From Pachyseris speciosa (Eukaryota; Cnidaria; Anthozoa; Scleractinia; Pachyseridae): DNA of 64,000 bases. This document shows positions 1 through 10,258 of this stretch, piece after piece. The translations under genes and the position numbers were made by a program. The first letter of the stretch is position 1; every line of letters starts with the position of its first letter. Below the pieces are notes generated by a model. The model saw only the letters and a list, made by a program, of their open reading frames with translations. It did not search any database and had not been told where the DNA came from. Location: positions 591,001 through 655,000 of the forward strand of contig JAEMWC010000096.1 in assembly GCA_016490735.1 (NCBI GenBank), given 5' to 3'.

Positions 1-440
1 AAACGTCTGAAACTTTCCTGCATGTTTGCCTCTAAACGAAAATGACGCGAGAAATCACAAAAAAGATCACCAACTTGCAAATTATTACGAACAATGCAAA
101 AAAAAAAAAAAAAAAAAAGAATGCAAAAAACGGAAAAAAAGCTAAAAATGTCACCATAAACAATTCACAACTGATTATTCTGGAAGCGAAATTCATTTAA
201 TTATGCACCCCCGGGTTTTTCGCGTTTTAAATCTAAGTAAGCTTAACCTAACTTACAATCCGATATGAGATGTCCAGCACGCCGGACCAGCAGTTCCTCC
301 TTGGCTTGTCCTTTGTTTGTCCTTAATTTCCTTGTTCTTTCGTCATTTCCTGTTTTTTTTTTCGGAGCAATGGCTACATTAGTCACCCTGTCAGGAAAGG
401 AAATGGATCTAGTTAGTTAAACTAACACAGAAATTTTAGA
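1..440. other. No gene seen
   Basis: AT-rich sequence with an A-homopolymer near 99-118. I see no exon with convincing codon content or splice sites on either strand and no clear repeat structure. Confidence 0.5.
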
Positions 441-469
441 ATATACCAGATTTGAGTTTTTTGGGTTCA

Positions 470-835
470 CCCAAGTTAGGTCCGACCCCTTACCTTTTTA
501 TATACCATTTCTGACAGAAAAGGTACCCCTTTCGTATACCTTCCAGTGACAAAATTAATGGTACCCCTTTCGTATACCTAAAGCAAGAAGTCTTCTTGTC
601 TTTTCATGTAGCGTTCAATAAATTAAAATAGTACAGTCATAAGGTACGTGTGTTCGAAATATTTTAATGAAAGGCCCTTTTCAATACCTAAATGACAGAT
701 TCCCCTACCCTTTCGTATACTTCGACACGACGTGAAATCCCTACCCTTTCATATACCTGAAACGTGAAAATGGTACCCCTTTCAGGCGGAGCCTCCCCGT
801 ATAGACCATTATAGGGAGTATCCCCCCGAACTATA
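470..835. repeat. Dispersed repeat with recurring TTTCGTATACC motif
   Basis: The motif CTTTCGTATACC or a close variant (CTTTCATATACC, CTTTTTATATACC) recurs near 495, 528, 566, 708 and 745. It is separated by unrelated spacers and closed by a GC-rich block (GGCGGAGCCTCCCCGTATAG) near 785-805. The irregular spacing argues against a simple satellite. It looks like part of an interspersed element with internal sub-repeats. There is no coding potential. Confidence 0.45.
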
Positions 836-970
836 ACACACACAAAAACAGTCCGCATGCAGTAAATGACCGTACATGCTAATATTGAGCATAATCTTAC
901 TGTTAAATGTTAATGAAGTCATAGTTGTTCATCTGTATTGAGGAGAGAGAAGGTTGGATTTTAACTTACA

Positions 971-1063
971 TTAAGTGGTATTCCAGTTCTTTGACTTGTC
1001 ATCAGGCTTTGGCGAGTCGTCTTGTAAATCCTTCTGAGGACTAAAATCGCTGTTCAAGGTTTC
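971..1063 (-). CDS. Possible terminal coding exon of an unknown gene
   Basis: On the minus strand a good acceptor (CCAACAG) opens a 31-codon frame from 1063 to a TAA at 973-971. The peptide is acidic and hydrophilic (it begins ETLNSDFSPQ and ends KNWNTT). Codon use looks coding-like, but I could not find a partner exon: the region 1070-1400 gives only a short frame (MKTISRY...) in an incompatible phase. It may be chance. I do not recognise it. Confidence 0.25.
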   Translation of the reverse strand, partial: ETLNSDFSPQKDLQDDSPKPDDKSKNWNTT

Positions 1064-2033
1064 CTGTTGGAAAGATCGGTGTTAAAATCGTTAGAAGTGT
1101 CAACGGTTGCCGGTCGTTTCGCTACGCTCCAGTTTAATCGAAAGAAATAGTTTCTTTAATCACAAATTTTTAAAAAGATACAAGATTATTTGGTAAGATT
1201 CAATAATTATTCCGCGACCTTCTCCTTTAAAGCAAAACTTCATAACTACCTTGCAAAGAGAAATGAAGAAAGAAACCATAGCCGACCGACTTCAACCCTG
1301 TCAGCACGTGTGTCCAGCGTTCGTCCAGAAAGTCATGTTTTCGTGAATAACGGCTGATGGTTTTCATCGCTGAAACCTCCAATATTACAGTAGCAGTAGA
1401 AAAGTCGTTATTTCAACCCGCAGCATGAACGCTTAGTTGAAAGAACAAGCTGGTAGCTTGCGGGAGCCATGTTGCATTTCCGTACTTGTCGCATGTGGAA
1501 GGTGACAGAAGGACATGAATAATAATAAGAAAAATTTGCAATTAAAATAGAGAAATATCCATCCCGTGCAAGTATAACGGAGAACTGGAAATCATATCAC
1601 AAAAAATGGCTCTGCCTCGGTGTACGAACCTGTGATATTCACAAATGACGTAAAACAAAGAAATCTAAACATTCCAAACAATAGCGTACAAAGGAAACCT
1701 AATCAGGTACTTACACAGGGGTAAACCTTAATAAATTGAAATCATAACGAATGGAGTCTGTTTTTGTTTTCGAAAAAAGGACTTTATTTTAAATCTAACT
1801 CGCCTAATAATATCTCAGCAAAATTTCATGACATCTTTGGGTTGTTACAATTTGCAATACTTATTAAGCACCGCAAATGATAGAATAAGGCCCTGCATCT
1901 AACAAACGAACAAGGGATGGTCTGGTGTCGCTTTGTCGCTCGTTTTCGACTCTGTCTGTCGCTTGTTTAGTCAGGGACAAATGTCGCCGTCGCAAAGAAA
2001 ACAAAGAGGAATGGAAAGAGTGAATTGTTGATG

Positions 2034-2160
2034 TCACAAACTGTCGCGCGGGTTTTGCTAATTTCTGTCGGCGGTTGTCGGAGTTTTGGGGGTAGATCGT
2101 CGCCGTTTTTTTCTGAACCATGTCGTTTGTCGCTTCTACTCCTTGGAAGGCCTCTAACCT
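2034..2160 (-). repeat. Dispersed repeat, copy A (second copy near 59.3 kb)
   Basis: The reverse complement of this stretch matches 59279-59402 over about 120 bases, with shared blocks GAGGCCTTCCAAGG, GTAGAAGCGACAA and GACAGAAATT. The surrounding minus-strand frame (2172 to 1864, 102 codons) is open but has no recognised domain. I treat it as repeat-derived, not as a gene. Confidence 0.5.
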
Positions 2161-2259
2161 CGGATATACCAAACCGTCTTTCTGACTCTCCTCTTCGCGT
2201 CCAGATTTCGCGCAGCCACTTTTTTCTCGCGCCGGTTTTGTTTTAGCCTGACGCTCGAG

Positions 2260-2820
2260 GAACTAAGCGGCAAAAGAGGGACTGCTCGTAGTCTATCTGA
2301 AACAAGGCACAAAAGAGCATTTAAATACTCTTTACAAGAAATTCACAGTGTGTGAATCTTCACAATTTATTATTTAGTGTTACATGCTACTTTTAACGAT
2401 CACATCTGATCATTCTTTAATCCGCACTTCAAATATATGATTTCCACATATTCATACTCATACTCCTATATACACTGTACATACTCCTGAAGTTAACGCC
2501 TAACGCCCATTTTTTTCCTCAGGGGCAGCAATTTTGCAACATTCGTATTCTTTTTTGCTTTACATCCCTGATTACGAGTACACAGCAACCAGTACTAAAA
2601 TTGGTGTTAATTAACAGCATTCAACGAAAGCAGCAAATTATAAGCTTGACCTCACTGTCCTCGTGCATTTTAGTAGATGTACGCACCGCACCAATCGCAA
2701 CGATTCTGTCTGAGAAATTTTTAGACAATTAATCACATCTATGGGGTGGTGTTGATGGTCTCCATGAGTCATTTGCAACTAAGTTCTCACAAGATCGAGA
2801 GTTAATTTCTGTTTCCACTG
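2260..2820. other. Upstream region of the Ly6-like gene
   Basis: AT-rich non-coding sequence. It contains no clear TATA box at a fixed distance and no recognisable repeat. It presumably holds the promoter and 5' UTR of the three-finger protein that starts at 2821. Confidence 0.4.
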
Positions 2821-3213
2821 ATGCCATCGAAGATGAAATCGCTGTTCGCTTTCTCTTTACTGCTATCCATTTCCGTAGCTTTTGCGATCAAGTGCAGAAT
2901 TTGTTCCAGTTTCAAAGATATGGCGGACTGTAATGCGAACAGCAAGGAACGAGACTGTGGTGCAGGCTTCAACCGTTGTTCAACCGCAATCGTCGATTCT
3001 AACGTTGGCAACAACACAAAAGAGTTCTCCAAAGCATGCGCTTCGAGGGTGTTGTGCTCATTTAGTGTTTCTCTCTGCGAGCAAATGAGTGAAGAGACCT
3101 GCATTATACAGTGCTGCTCAAGACACCTTTGCAACGGCGATGCAACACCTACACCAGCACCCTTGGTTAATGCATTTTTCCTGACCGGTACTCTTCTGGT
3201 ATTCGTCCACTAG
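2821..3213 (+). CDS. Ly6/uPAR-type three-finger protein, probably GPI-anchored
   Basis: A single uninterrupted frame encodes 130 residues. The N-terminus (residues 1-22, MPSKMKSLFAFSLLLSISVA) is a typical signal peptide and could also start at Met5. The mature part has 12 cysteines in a Ly6/uPAR pattern: it opens with CRIC and closes with CCSRHLCN, the family's C-terminal CC...CN signature. A Thr/Pro-rich linker (DATPTPAP) and a short hydrophobic tail (about residues 115-130) fit a GPI-attachment signal, so the protein should sit on the outer cell surface. Family members act as receptor modulators or secreted toxin-like folds, and the partner here cannot be predicted. The lack of introns is unusual for this family, which normally splits the domain over exons. 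It may be a retrocopy or an intron-loss gene. The family call is firm; the orthologue is unknown. Confidence 0.8.
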   Translation: MPSKMKSLFAFSLLLSISVAFAIKCRICSSFKDMADCNANSKERDCGAGFNRCSTAIVDSNVGNNTKEFSKACASRVLCSFSVSLCEQMSEETCIIQCCSRHLCNGDATPTPAPLVNAFFLTGTLLVFVH

Positions 3214-3597
3214 ATGGAAAAGATACAAGCCTCCAGTACCCGTAGCACAGTCGGAACTTCCTTACCAAAACTTTGTTCCACGTGCACAGTTTCGGTGACC
3301 AAGAAACAACAGAACGCAAGAAGATATTCACTACACATAATCCTACTCATAATTCCGTGATTTTTTCTGTATTCTTTAGTTTTGTTGCTTGTGTGCCTTG
3401 TACGCTATCCATATGTGATTCCATATCCATATGTATCCATATGTAATCTACCTTGACAGCTATCCATATGTAATTAACTAATTGTAGTCATATTCAATTG
3501 ATAAAGTGTCAACGAAGGAAATTTGTTTTCATTGTCCAGGGGAGGGAGGGGTAGGGCGAATAGAAGGGTTTGTCTAGAGTCCATAGAGAACTTCTTA

Positions 3598-3768
3598 GGG
3601 AAGGACCATTAGAAAAGTTATGGGGGGGGGGGGGGGGGGGCGAAGTAAAAACAAATATTCATGCAAAGGGAAAATTAAGTGAAAAAAGAGAAGGGTTAAC
3701 GAAAAAAATTCATGCGGTTCGAGAATTCCCCACCCCCTCCCCCAACAACTTTTCTAATGGTCTGTCCC
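3598..3768. mobile_element. Foldback MITE, TTA target duplication (Harbinger-like)
   Basis: Terminal inverted repeats begin GGGAAGGACCATTAGAAAAG and end with its near-complement (CTTTTCTAATGGTCTGTCCC). They flank a poly-G tract and enclose 171 bp. TTA lies directly outside both ends (3595-3597 and 3769-3771), as expected for PIF/Harbinger elements. No transposase is encoded. Confidence 0.7.
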
Positions 3769-4133
3769 TTATTGGGAAGCGGTTATTCGTCTCCAAGTCA
3801 AGTGTACTCTACAGGTGGCTCCTAGGCCTGCGCTGGTGGCGCCAAACGGAAAAGAGGAAGTCGCTTCCTCCTTTCCTCCTTGTGCTCGGGAATCTCCACG
3901 TAGGCTAGTGGATCCCTCTAAGTTTGGGGAGTATTTCACACTCACAGCAAACTGATCCCTTGATGATAAACAAGTTTAATAATTACTGCTAAAGAATTGT
4001 AAACCATTTTTATGTCACCTAAAATATATTACATGGGATACTCTCTTATACAAAATGATTAGAAAGATTAACACATCCCCTGTTACGTCATAAAATAATA
4101 AGAAAAAGTGTCGAGGCTAGAATTACGAGTTAA

Positions 4134-4277
4134 GGTGGCTGACACCAGTTTCTGGAACTGTACCACACATATACTGGGGCATTTGTTTGATGCCACTATA
4201 ACAGCAACAATGCAGAACGATTGCTATTGATAATCATCAAAGTAAAAGTACTGGAAAATGAAATGGAGTTAGCCAAC
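4134..4277. mobile_element. MITE with TTAA target duplication
   Basis: The left end GGTGGCTGACACCA and the right end TGGAGTTAGCCAAC are imperfect inverted repeats. TTAA sits immediately outside each (4130-4133 and 4278-4281). The length is 144 bp. A related element with the same GGTGGCTC end and TTAA duplication interrupts a reverse transcriptase at 56413-56734. TTAA duplication fits piggyBac or Kolobok-type transposases. Confidence 0.6.
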
Positions 4278-5178
4278 TTAAGACGGTTAATTACAAGAGA
4301 AATAATGGGCTACGAAAATGCAATGTTTGCATGTTTCTGAACTGATTTTTTCATCTTAAATAAATTTTTCTACAAGGAAGCCTATTGCTTTGCTCTAGGC
4401 TTCCTTGCCACTTTCTGCTTGCATACATTTTTCTTCCACTTGTAAATCTAACTTGTGAGATGCTTAAATGTTAACTTGGCTTGATATGTTTGCTTAAATT
4501 AACTCAACACTCAAAACTGCATTCACCTTATTCTGATAACATTAACTACAGCTACTTTTAAATCAATAATCATTTAAGAAATCAACACTTGAAATCTTAA
4601 TAAGACCAGTTTTCACAACAGTACTGCTGTAGAGGTTTGCACATGTGGTCTTACCAGTAATTTTATTTTCCAGAGCTGTTTAAGGAAGCCAGTGAGTGTT
4701 CCTTCAAGGTAATCATACAGGTCACCAAAACACAAAACTCTGATGAAAACCTTGTTCAACTCTCCTCTTAGTGTTAAATAAATCTGGATAATCTTGTCTC
4801 CTGTTCGAAATATGTCTCAAGAGGGTGCATGCTTCAATTTTCAATTCTTTTAAGTTCTACAACTTCTTTTACTATTGTCAGAGTCATACTATAAACAACT
4901 CTGATGTACAAAACATTCAACTAAACGATTTACAATGTTGTATACAGTGAAAAGTGTGGCATACCACTGTCAAGGGATAGCTTTTTCAAACTTTTACCAT
5001 GCAGTTTTTCATTTCCATGCAGCCCACTGAAAACTATGAAAGCTTTCTTTTCTATAAATGGGTGGTAAACTACATGCTATAATTATACTGGCTGGAACAC
5101 TGGAGAACTGACACAGAAAATATTTGGCAAAGGCAGAACATGTGCTCGCTTCAAAATAATCTATTTCTAATATCAATA

Positions 5179-8125
5179 TTATGCAATCAGAAGCCAAAAC
5201 ATAAACAGGAATGCAACCCAAAGGAAAAGCTTGGAGAGAAACTGTTCATCTTCAGCTTGATGAGAGCCTGCAGGTGCTGCAAGATATGAGAGTACGGAAT
5301 ATTAGTGTACCATTACAACAACAAAAAAACGTACAATGGATTACCAAAGTTTTTAAAAGTGGAAAATTGGACTAGACATGCGATAATACAAAATACTTGA
5401 ATGTTACCCAGTTTTTTTAGGCCACATACTAGCATGCACATCAAAAATAGTGGGTAACCAATGCTACAGGAATAAAAAGTTCCTTCACGCAGCAACTGGA
5501 CCAGTTCATGATATTAGTTTCCCAAATTGATTACTTATTAGTTTTTCCATTCCTTAAGTCTATGTGCTAGTGACACAACTGAGATACCCACCTGCCGTCT
5601 GTCCTTGTCCCCCAAATGTCTGCAGCATAAAGTGACAAGTGCATTAGTAATGGTTTGGGTATGAGGTAGGGAGATGGATTATTTTCACATGATTCACTCT
5701 TTCCATAAAATGGACAATTTCCTTCCTTGAGTCTTTGCTCGTTACTGCACAAGCTTGAAATCAATTGTAAATGAGTAACTCTACCAAGATCCCTTTGGGG
5801 ACTGCAGGGTTCCAGATAAGATTTTAAGGTAGGGTGTCAACAAGGAATTCCATCGGGGCCAAATTTCCAGTGCTCCCACTAAACCATTATATATTTTCTA
5901 TTAATTTGTCGGGTCATGTAGCTGACCTTGTAGGGTTTTTGACCCAAGACCCCCCTCTTATCTGGAACACTGGGACTGACTTTGACTAGTTCTTGAAAAC
6001 AATACACCTTATTCCAAAATGGCTGCCAATTTATTATTCTTTTGTTTGCATGTTAATTAGCCCTCTTTGCCTCATCATCATGTACAAAATACAAAAGAAT
6101 TTGGAAGTGAAAATGAGGCAAAAAGGGCTAATTAACATGCAAACAAAAGAATAATGAATTGGCAGCCATTTTGGAATAAGGTGTATATGTCGCAGTTCAG
6201 TTTTATCCTTGGTTCAATTTTTATTTTCCTTTGTTTTATACTCATTATAACACATTACCATACACAAGAACAAAAGAAAATAAAAATTGAACCACAACAT
6301 ATGCAATCAGATATTTCCAGAGCTGCCTGTTTCCAAACTACTAACAAAGAAACAAATACCGCAGGAATGACAAGACCATAAGGGTTGCTTCATTCATGTA
6401 AGTTATTGAAAACAAACAGCAGTTATTTTTTTCCAGACCACAGTTAAAGACTGGTGACTCACCGTAGAAAAGAAAGCAAATGGGAAGGCACCAATGCCAA
6501 AGGAAAGTTGAAATCCATCACCAAAACCACCAAAACCAGGAAAGCCCTAAAATAACACAAAACAATCTTAGTTAGATGTACAACTTGAACAATGATGCCA
6601 ATCTTGTTAGATGCCTGTATTACTTCAAATTGAAGTTAACCCAAAGATCTAGATATGAACTGATTTTATGCTAATATTATTACACATAAATGAACTACTT
6701 ACTCCATTATTCTCAGGTTCAGGACGTCGTCCTTGTGGTCTGGGTGGCATTTTTTCCCTGAAACAAGTACAACAGTTTATCATTAAGTGATTCATGTATA
6801 GAAAATTTAACCTAAGTTATTGGTTTTGTTTATTGTGCTTGTTGATCCAAAATTTGAGAACTATTGAAGACTGAACATAAGAGTACTATTTGGCCTTTTC
6901 ACCCAAAAAGGAAAACATTTTGAGCTAGAGTTTTGTGCAGGTAGCGTTGGTTGGAGGCCTTATTGGTGGCTATATTCCTGTGATTGTGGTGTTCTGTTGT
7001 TCCATGGTTTAGTAGCTAACAATACCTGGTTAGAGAGTTGGAAAAGCTATTTCTAAAGCTAAATTCTTACCTGGGATCTTCCTGATTTGCGCTTCCTCTT
7101 CCATATAATGGTATTACTTTATCTTTACTGATTCCTGCCTTACATACTGGACACACTGATTTGTTTGGACGTGTTTCTAACCACTGAATAGTACAAGTAA
7201 ATGGCACTGGTTAGAAAGCAGGCATAATTCAGTGAGTATATGCTCAGAATTGACAGTGGAATAAACAGAACACAGTGTACCTGGAATACACAGAATTGTT
7301 TTCATTTGGGAAGGGTTTGGCAGTAAAGTGGTGGACAGCCCACCAAGCCTAAGCCATGGTACCAGAAGTTAAGTTCAAAAGCAAATTTTGCTGAAACATC
7401 TTTGTCAAAGATACAAAGAATCTAACAGACATTTAAATTCAGGATACAAGCCAGAAACAATGAGAAGTAAATTATCGAGAGATTTTCCAGTGTGCCTTCT
7501 ATCCACATGCAAGGTTACAGATAGGAGAAATTCAATACTGGGTCCTTTTGCATTTGATAAACATATGATCATAATAAGCTTTACCATTAACAGTACTACA
7601 TAAGCTTAAGCTTATATATCTTGAAGGCAATTGGATTATGAGAAGTTTGTCGCACGATTTCTGGAACGAAAACTCTGTCGCGTGTTACACGGAAAAGGAA
7701 ATTGCTTACTAAAGAGCTGCAAGGCCGGGCTTACACGAATTTGATAGATATCTATATTTGATCTACGTGTTTGGTTTTCCCATACGAGAAAGTTACAAGA
7801 TAAGTGACAAACCTTATGAAGGCATGGCCAGCTAAATGAGATAAAAAAAAATTAAGTTAGAATCTAAATATGTAAAGGCAAACAAACATAAAATGACACA
7901 AGCTTAAATGAAACAGCTGCAGATACGTGTCCTTTCAGGATGAAAGAAGACTCAAAATTCTCACCAAAATAAATGGCCACAGAAACTAATAACCGCATCT
8001 TTGGCTGTGTCCAAGCAAATATTACACTCAAAATTAGCGTTTGTATTTGGTTGTTCACTATTTGACGCCCCAGAAGCTGACGCGGGGTCGTTTGTTGATG
8101 GAATATCACCTCCCGAAGTCGCCAT
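5179..8125 (-). CDS. RNF185: E3 ubiquitin ligase RNF185/RNF5, ER membrane RING protein
   Basis: Seven coding exons on the minus strand: 8125-7965, 7831-7813, 7183-7071, 6757-6703, 6546-6463, 5619-5592, 5276-5179. Phases agree and give 185 residues (vertebrate RNF185 192, RNF5 180). A C3HC4 RING lies near the N-terminus (C34, C37, C49, H51, C54, C57, C71, C74, with motif [15 protein letters not shown]). It is followed by the conserved VIPLYGRG segment, a [13 protein letters not shown] linker, a Gly/Phe-rich [16 protein letters not shown] stretch and a C-terminal membrane segment ending FMFWLLIA. The family ubiquitinates misfolded and membrane substrates at the ER (ERAD) and acts in mitophagy and autophagy control. 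The ATG at 8125-8123 is the start; the in-frame codon further upstream is GTG. Exon 2 is only 19 nt. Introns 4 and 5 hold transposons. Elongin B starts 112 bp away on the other strand. RNF185 versus RNF5 cannot be settled by eye. Confidence 0.93.
5805..5972. mobile_element. Small CAG...CTG element in an RNF185 intron
   Basis: The left end CAGGGTTCCAGATAAGA and right end TCTTATCTGGAACACTG are inverted repeats enclosing 168 bp. GGACTG is duplicated directly outside both ends (5799-5804 and 5973-5978). The termini look hAT-like, but the duplication is 6 bp, not 8 bp. No open frame is present. Confidence 0.65.
6005..6183. mobile_element. Tc1/mariner-type foldback MITE, copy 1
   Basis: A 179-bp element with inverted repeats about 70 bp long (outer bases CACCTTATTCCAAAATGG) and TA at each border. 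It is nearly a perfect hairpin. A second copy of exactly the same length lies at 38295-38473. It sits in RNF185 intron 5. Confidence 0.8.
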
Positions 8126-8237
8126 TTTGCTTTCTGTTATGTTGACTCCAAACGTCACGAAGAACTGGAACTAGCACGGCGAGTTTATGACAAGGAGTTG
8201 AAAAAGATCTGGGCCAGACTTTGAGTCGACCGCCATC
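8126..8237. promoter_or_regulatory. Shared bidirectional promoter, RNF185 and Elongin B
   Basis: Only 112 bp separate the ATG of RNF185 (minus strand) from the ATG of Elongin B (plus strand), so both 5' UTRs and both core promoters must lie here or overlap. There is no TATA box. A CRE-like half site (AACGTCACG) lies near 8151-8159. This layout is common for co-expressed housekeeping genes. Confidence 0.7.
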
Positions 8238-10258
8238 ATGGTGAGTAAAAGGAAATATTTTCGCTTAATTTTTGTGTTTCTGGAAGTCTATTCTGTCGTT
8301 TTGGGGTCATTATGGTATGAAATAATGTATAGGATAATTGTGGCTGTTAATCAAACAGGTAATCTCCTTGATTTTTAGGAGATTTTTGTGATGGTGCGTC
8401 GTGATAAGACAACCATTTTCCTTGATTGCAAGGAAGCCACCACCGTCTACGAACTGAAGAAAATGGTGGAAGGAATTACAAAGAAGGCTCCTGATGATCA
8501 GAGGCTGTACAAGGACGACCAGATACTCGATGATGCAAAAACTTTGGAAGACTGCGGCTTTACAACCCAAACAGCTAAGGCCCAATCTCCGGCTTTGATT
8601 AGCTTGTCGTTCCGAGGAGAAGGTACGTTCATTATAATCGTCTAAGCTTATGTACAGTGCTTAATACTCCAACAGTACTCACCGATGATTTGAATGATTT
8701 ATGAGTATTTGTTGCGATCGATAATTTTACTTTTGAGCATTTTGTCGTGTAATCCTTAGATTGATAAGTTTTACCCTCGGCAAACATGCTCTTGACTTTA
8801 TTTGAAGAAATGATGTCCGGCGATTACAAATATGCGTTAAGCTATATTTAATGCATCATTTTCCTAGATTTGCGTCTTGCCTGGTTTTTAGCCCTTATGA
8901 CATTAAGCTAAGCTAGTTTCTTTAGTTTTAACAAGGGGTTTTATTTTCTCGAGTTTTTGGTTGAATAGGCATAAGCTTTGAAATGAGGAAGTTGCCCCAT
9001 CTTTCAAAATCGAGTCTTTCAAATTGTGAGGCAATCCCTTTTAGCTATGAGGGAAAATACAAGATGTTTTGCCTTGCCAAACAAGTGTATTGGTGTTTTT
9101 CTATTTATTAGAAGTTTTTCCCTCAATTAAACAAATGAAAATATTTTTATCTAGTGGTCTTTGAAAAAAGTAAAGAAATGCATTTTTTCCCTTCTGTACC
9201 AATCAAGAGTGAAATGATGTCTTTTATTGTGTCAATAACAAAATGTTCGAAAGTGATTGGTTCTTAACAGACCTTATTAATTTTGTGGCATAATTGGCTG
9301 TTTCAGGTCCAAACTGACAGATTTGACCTGTCCAATTATAAACACTTATAATCAAATAGGTTAAATCGGACAGTTAAGCAGCCATTAAAAATTAAGCACT
9401 TCATGCCATCAGCCAATAAACTTTAACTACCTAGCCCATGTTGGCCGATCAAAATCAAGGAAAATTTCTTAAGTGAGTCGGTTGACAGAAAAAACAAACA
9501 TGAATGAAATTTACTGGTCCAATGACTTTTATTCAGATATGTTTTCCTTAGATTTTGATGACCTTTGACTTAGAAAGTCTTGAAATGAAAGAAAACTAAA
9601 CAGTTGTTGAAGTTGAAAATATGATGAATCAAACAACAAAAAGAATATGTGCACTTGAGTTTCTCGCATTTTGTTATTGGCACAATTAATTGGTAATTGA
9701 ACTTTCGTGTGGTATTATTCGGGGTAATCATGCTCGTAATTTCAATCAGCCTAGCACCATGTGCTCAGCCAATTTGAACTCACTCACCCGATTATTCCCT
9801 GAATTGTACTCCACTCAGTCCTATGATCATTACTTATTTATCTCTGATTATATTAGCCTCACCATGTCATACTGATGTTCACAGGTCCGACCTCATGTAC
9901 ATCATATCTACTCATCTAATCAGATTATGTGTTCCAGAACTGCAAGAGCCCATAATCATGATAGTATCATTTTATTGCAGTTGCCAGATTCCACCCAGTC
10001 TTGGTTTGTTTCGGTTCAATGCTATATTTTATGCCCACTTGATAACAAATTCTGGTAATTGTAGTTAATGATCCCCTATCAAGAAAATGACCTACAGAAG
10101 AAATTAAGCATGTAACAGATTTTCCAAGTTGATAATTCTGTATCTTCATTTTAGATGGGGAGTTTGAGCCAGTTGTCATTGCACCTCTCTCCACCCCTCC
10201 TGAGTTACCAGATGTCATGAAACCACAGGAAAGCGTTTCCAACAGTGATGGATCGTAA
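8238..10258 (+). CDS. ELOB: Elongin B (transcription elongation factor B subunit 2)
   Basis: Three coding exons: 8238-8240 (the ATG alone), 8379-8622 and 10155-10258, joined in phase to give 116 residues (human 118). The ubiquitin-like fold is evident: [15 protein letters not shown], then [11 protein letters not shown], then [12 protein letters not shown] with KTLEDCGF. The C-terminal tail [11 protein letters not shown] is the segment that packs in the Elongin BC complex and is almost invariant. Elongin B pairs with Elongin C. Together they act as adaptor in VHL/SOCS-box cullin-2/5 ubiquitin ligases and in the Elongin A elongation complex in the nucleus. Splitting the first codon from the rest of the protein means all other coding sequence depends on one splice. 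Intron 2 (8623-10154) has no gene in it. A plausible poly(A) signal (AATAAA) lies near 10962. Confidence 0.95.

Noticed and set aside
8126..8158. Longer N-terminus for RNF185
   Set aside because: The upstream in-frame codon is GTG, not ATG, and the family start aligns with the ATG at 8125.
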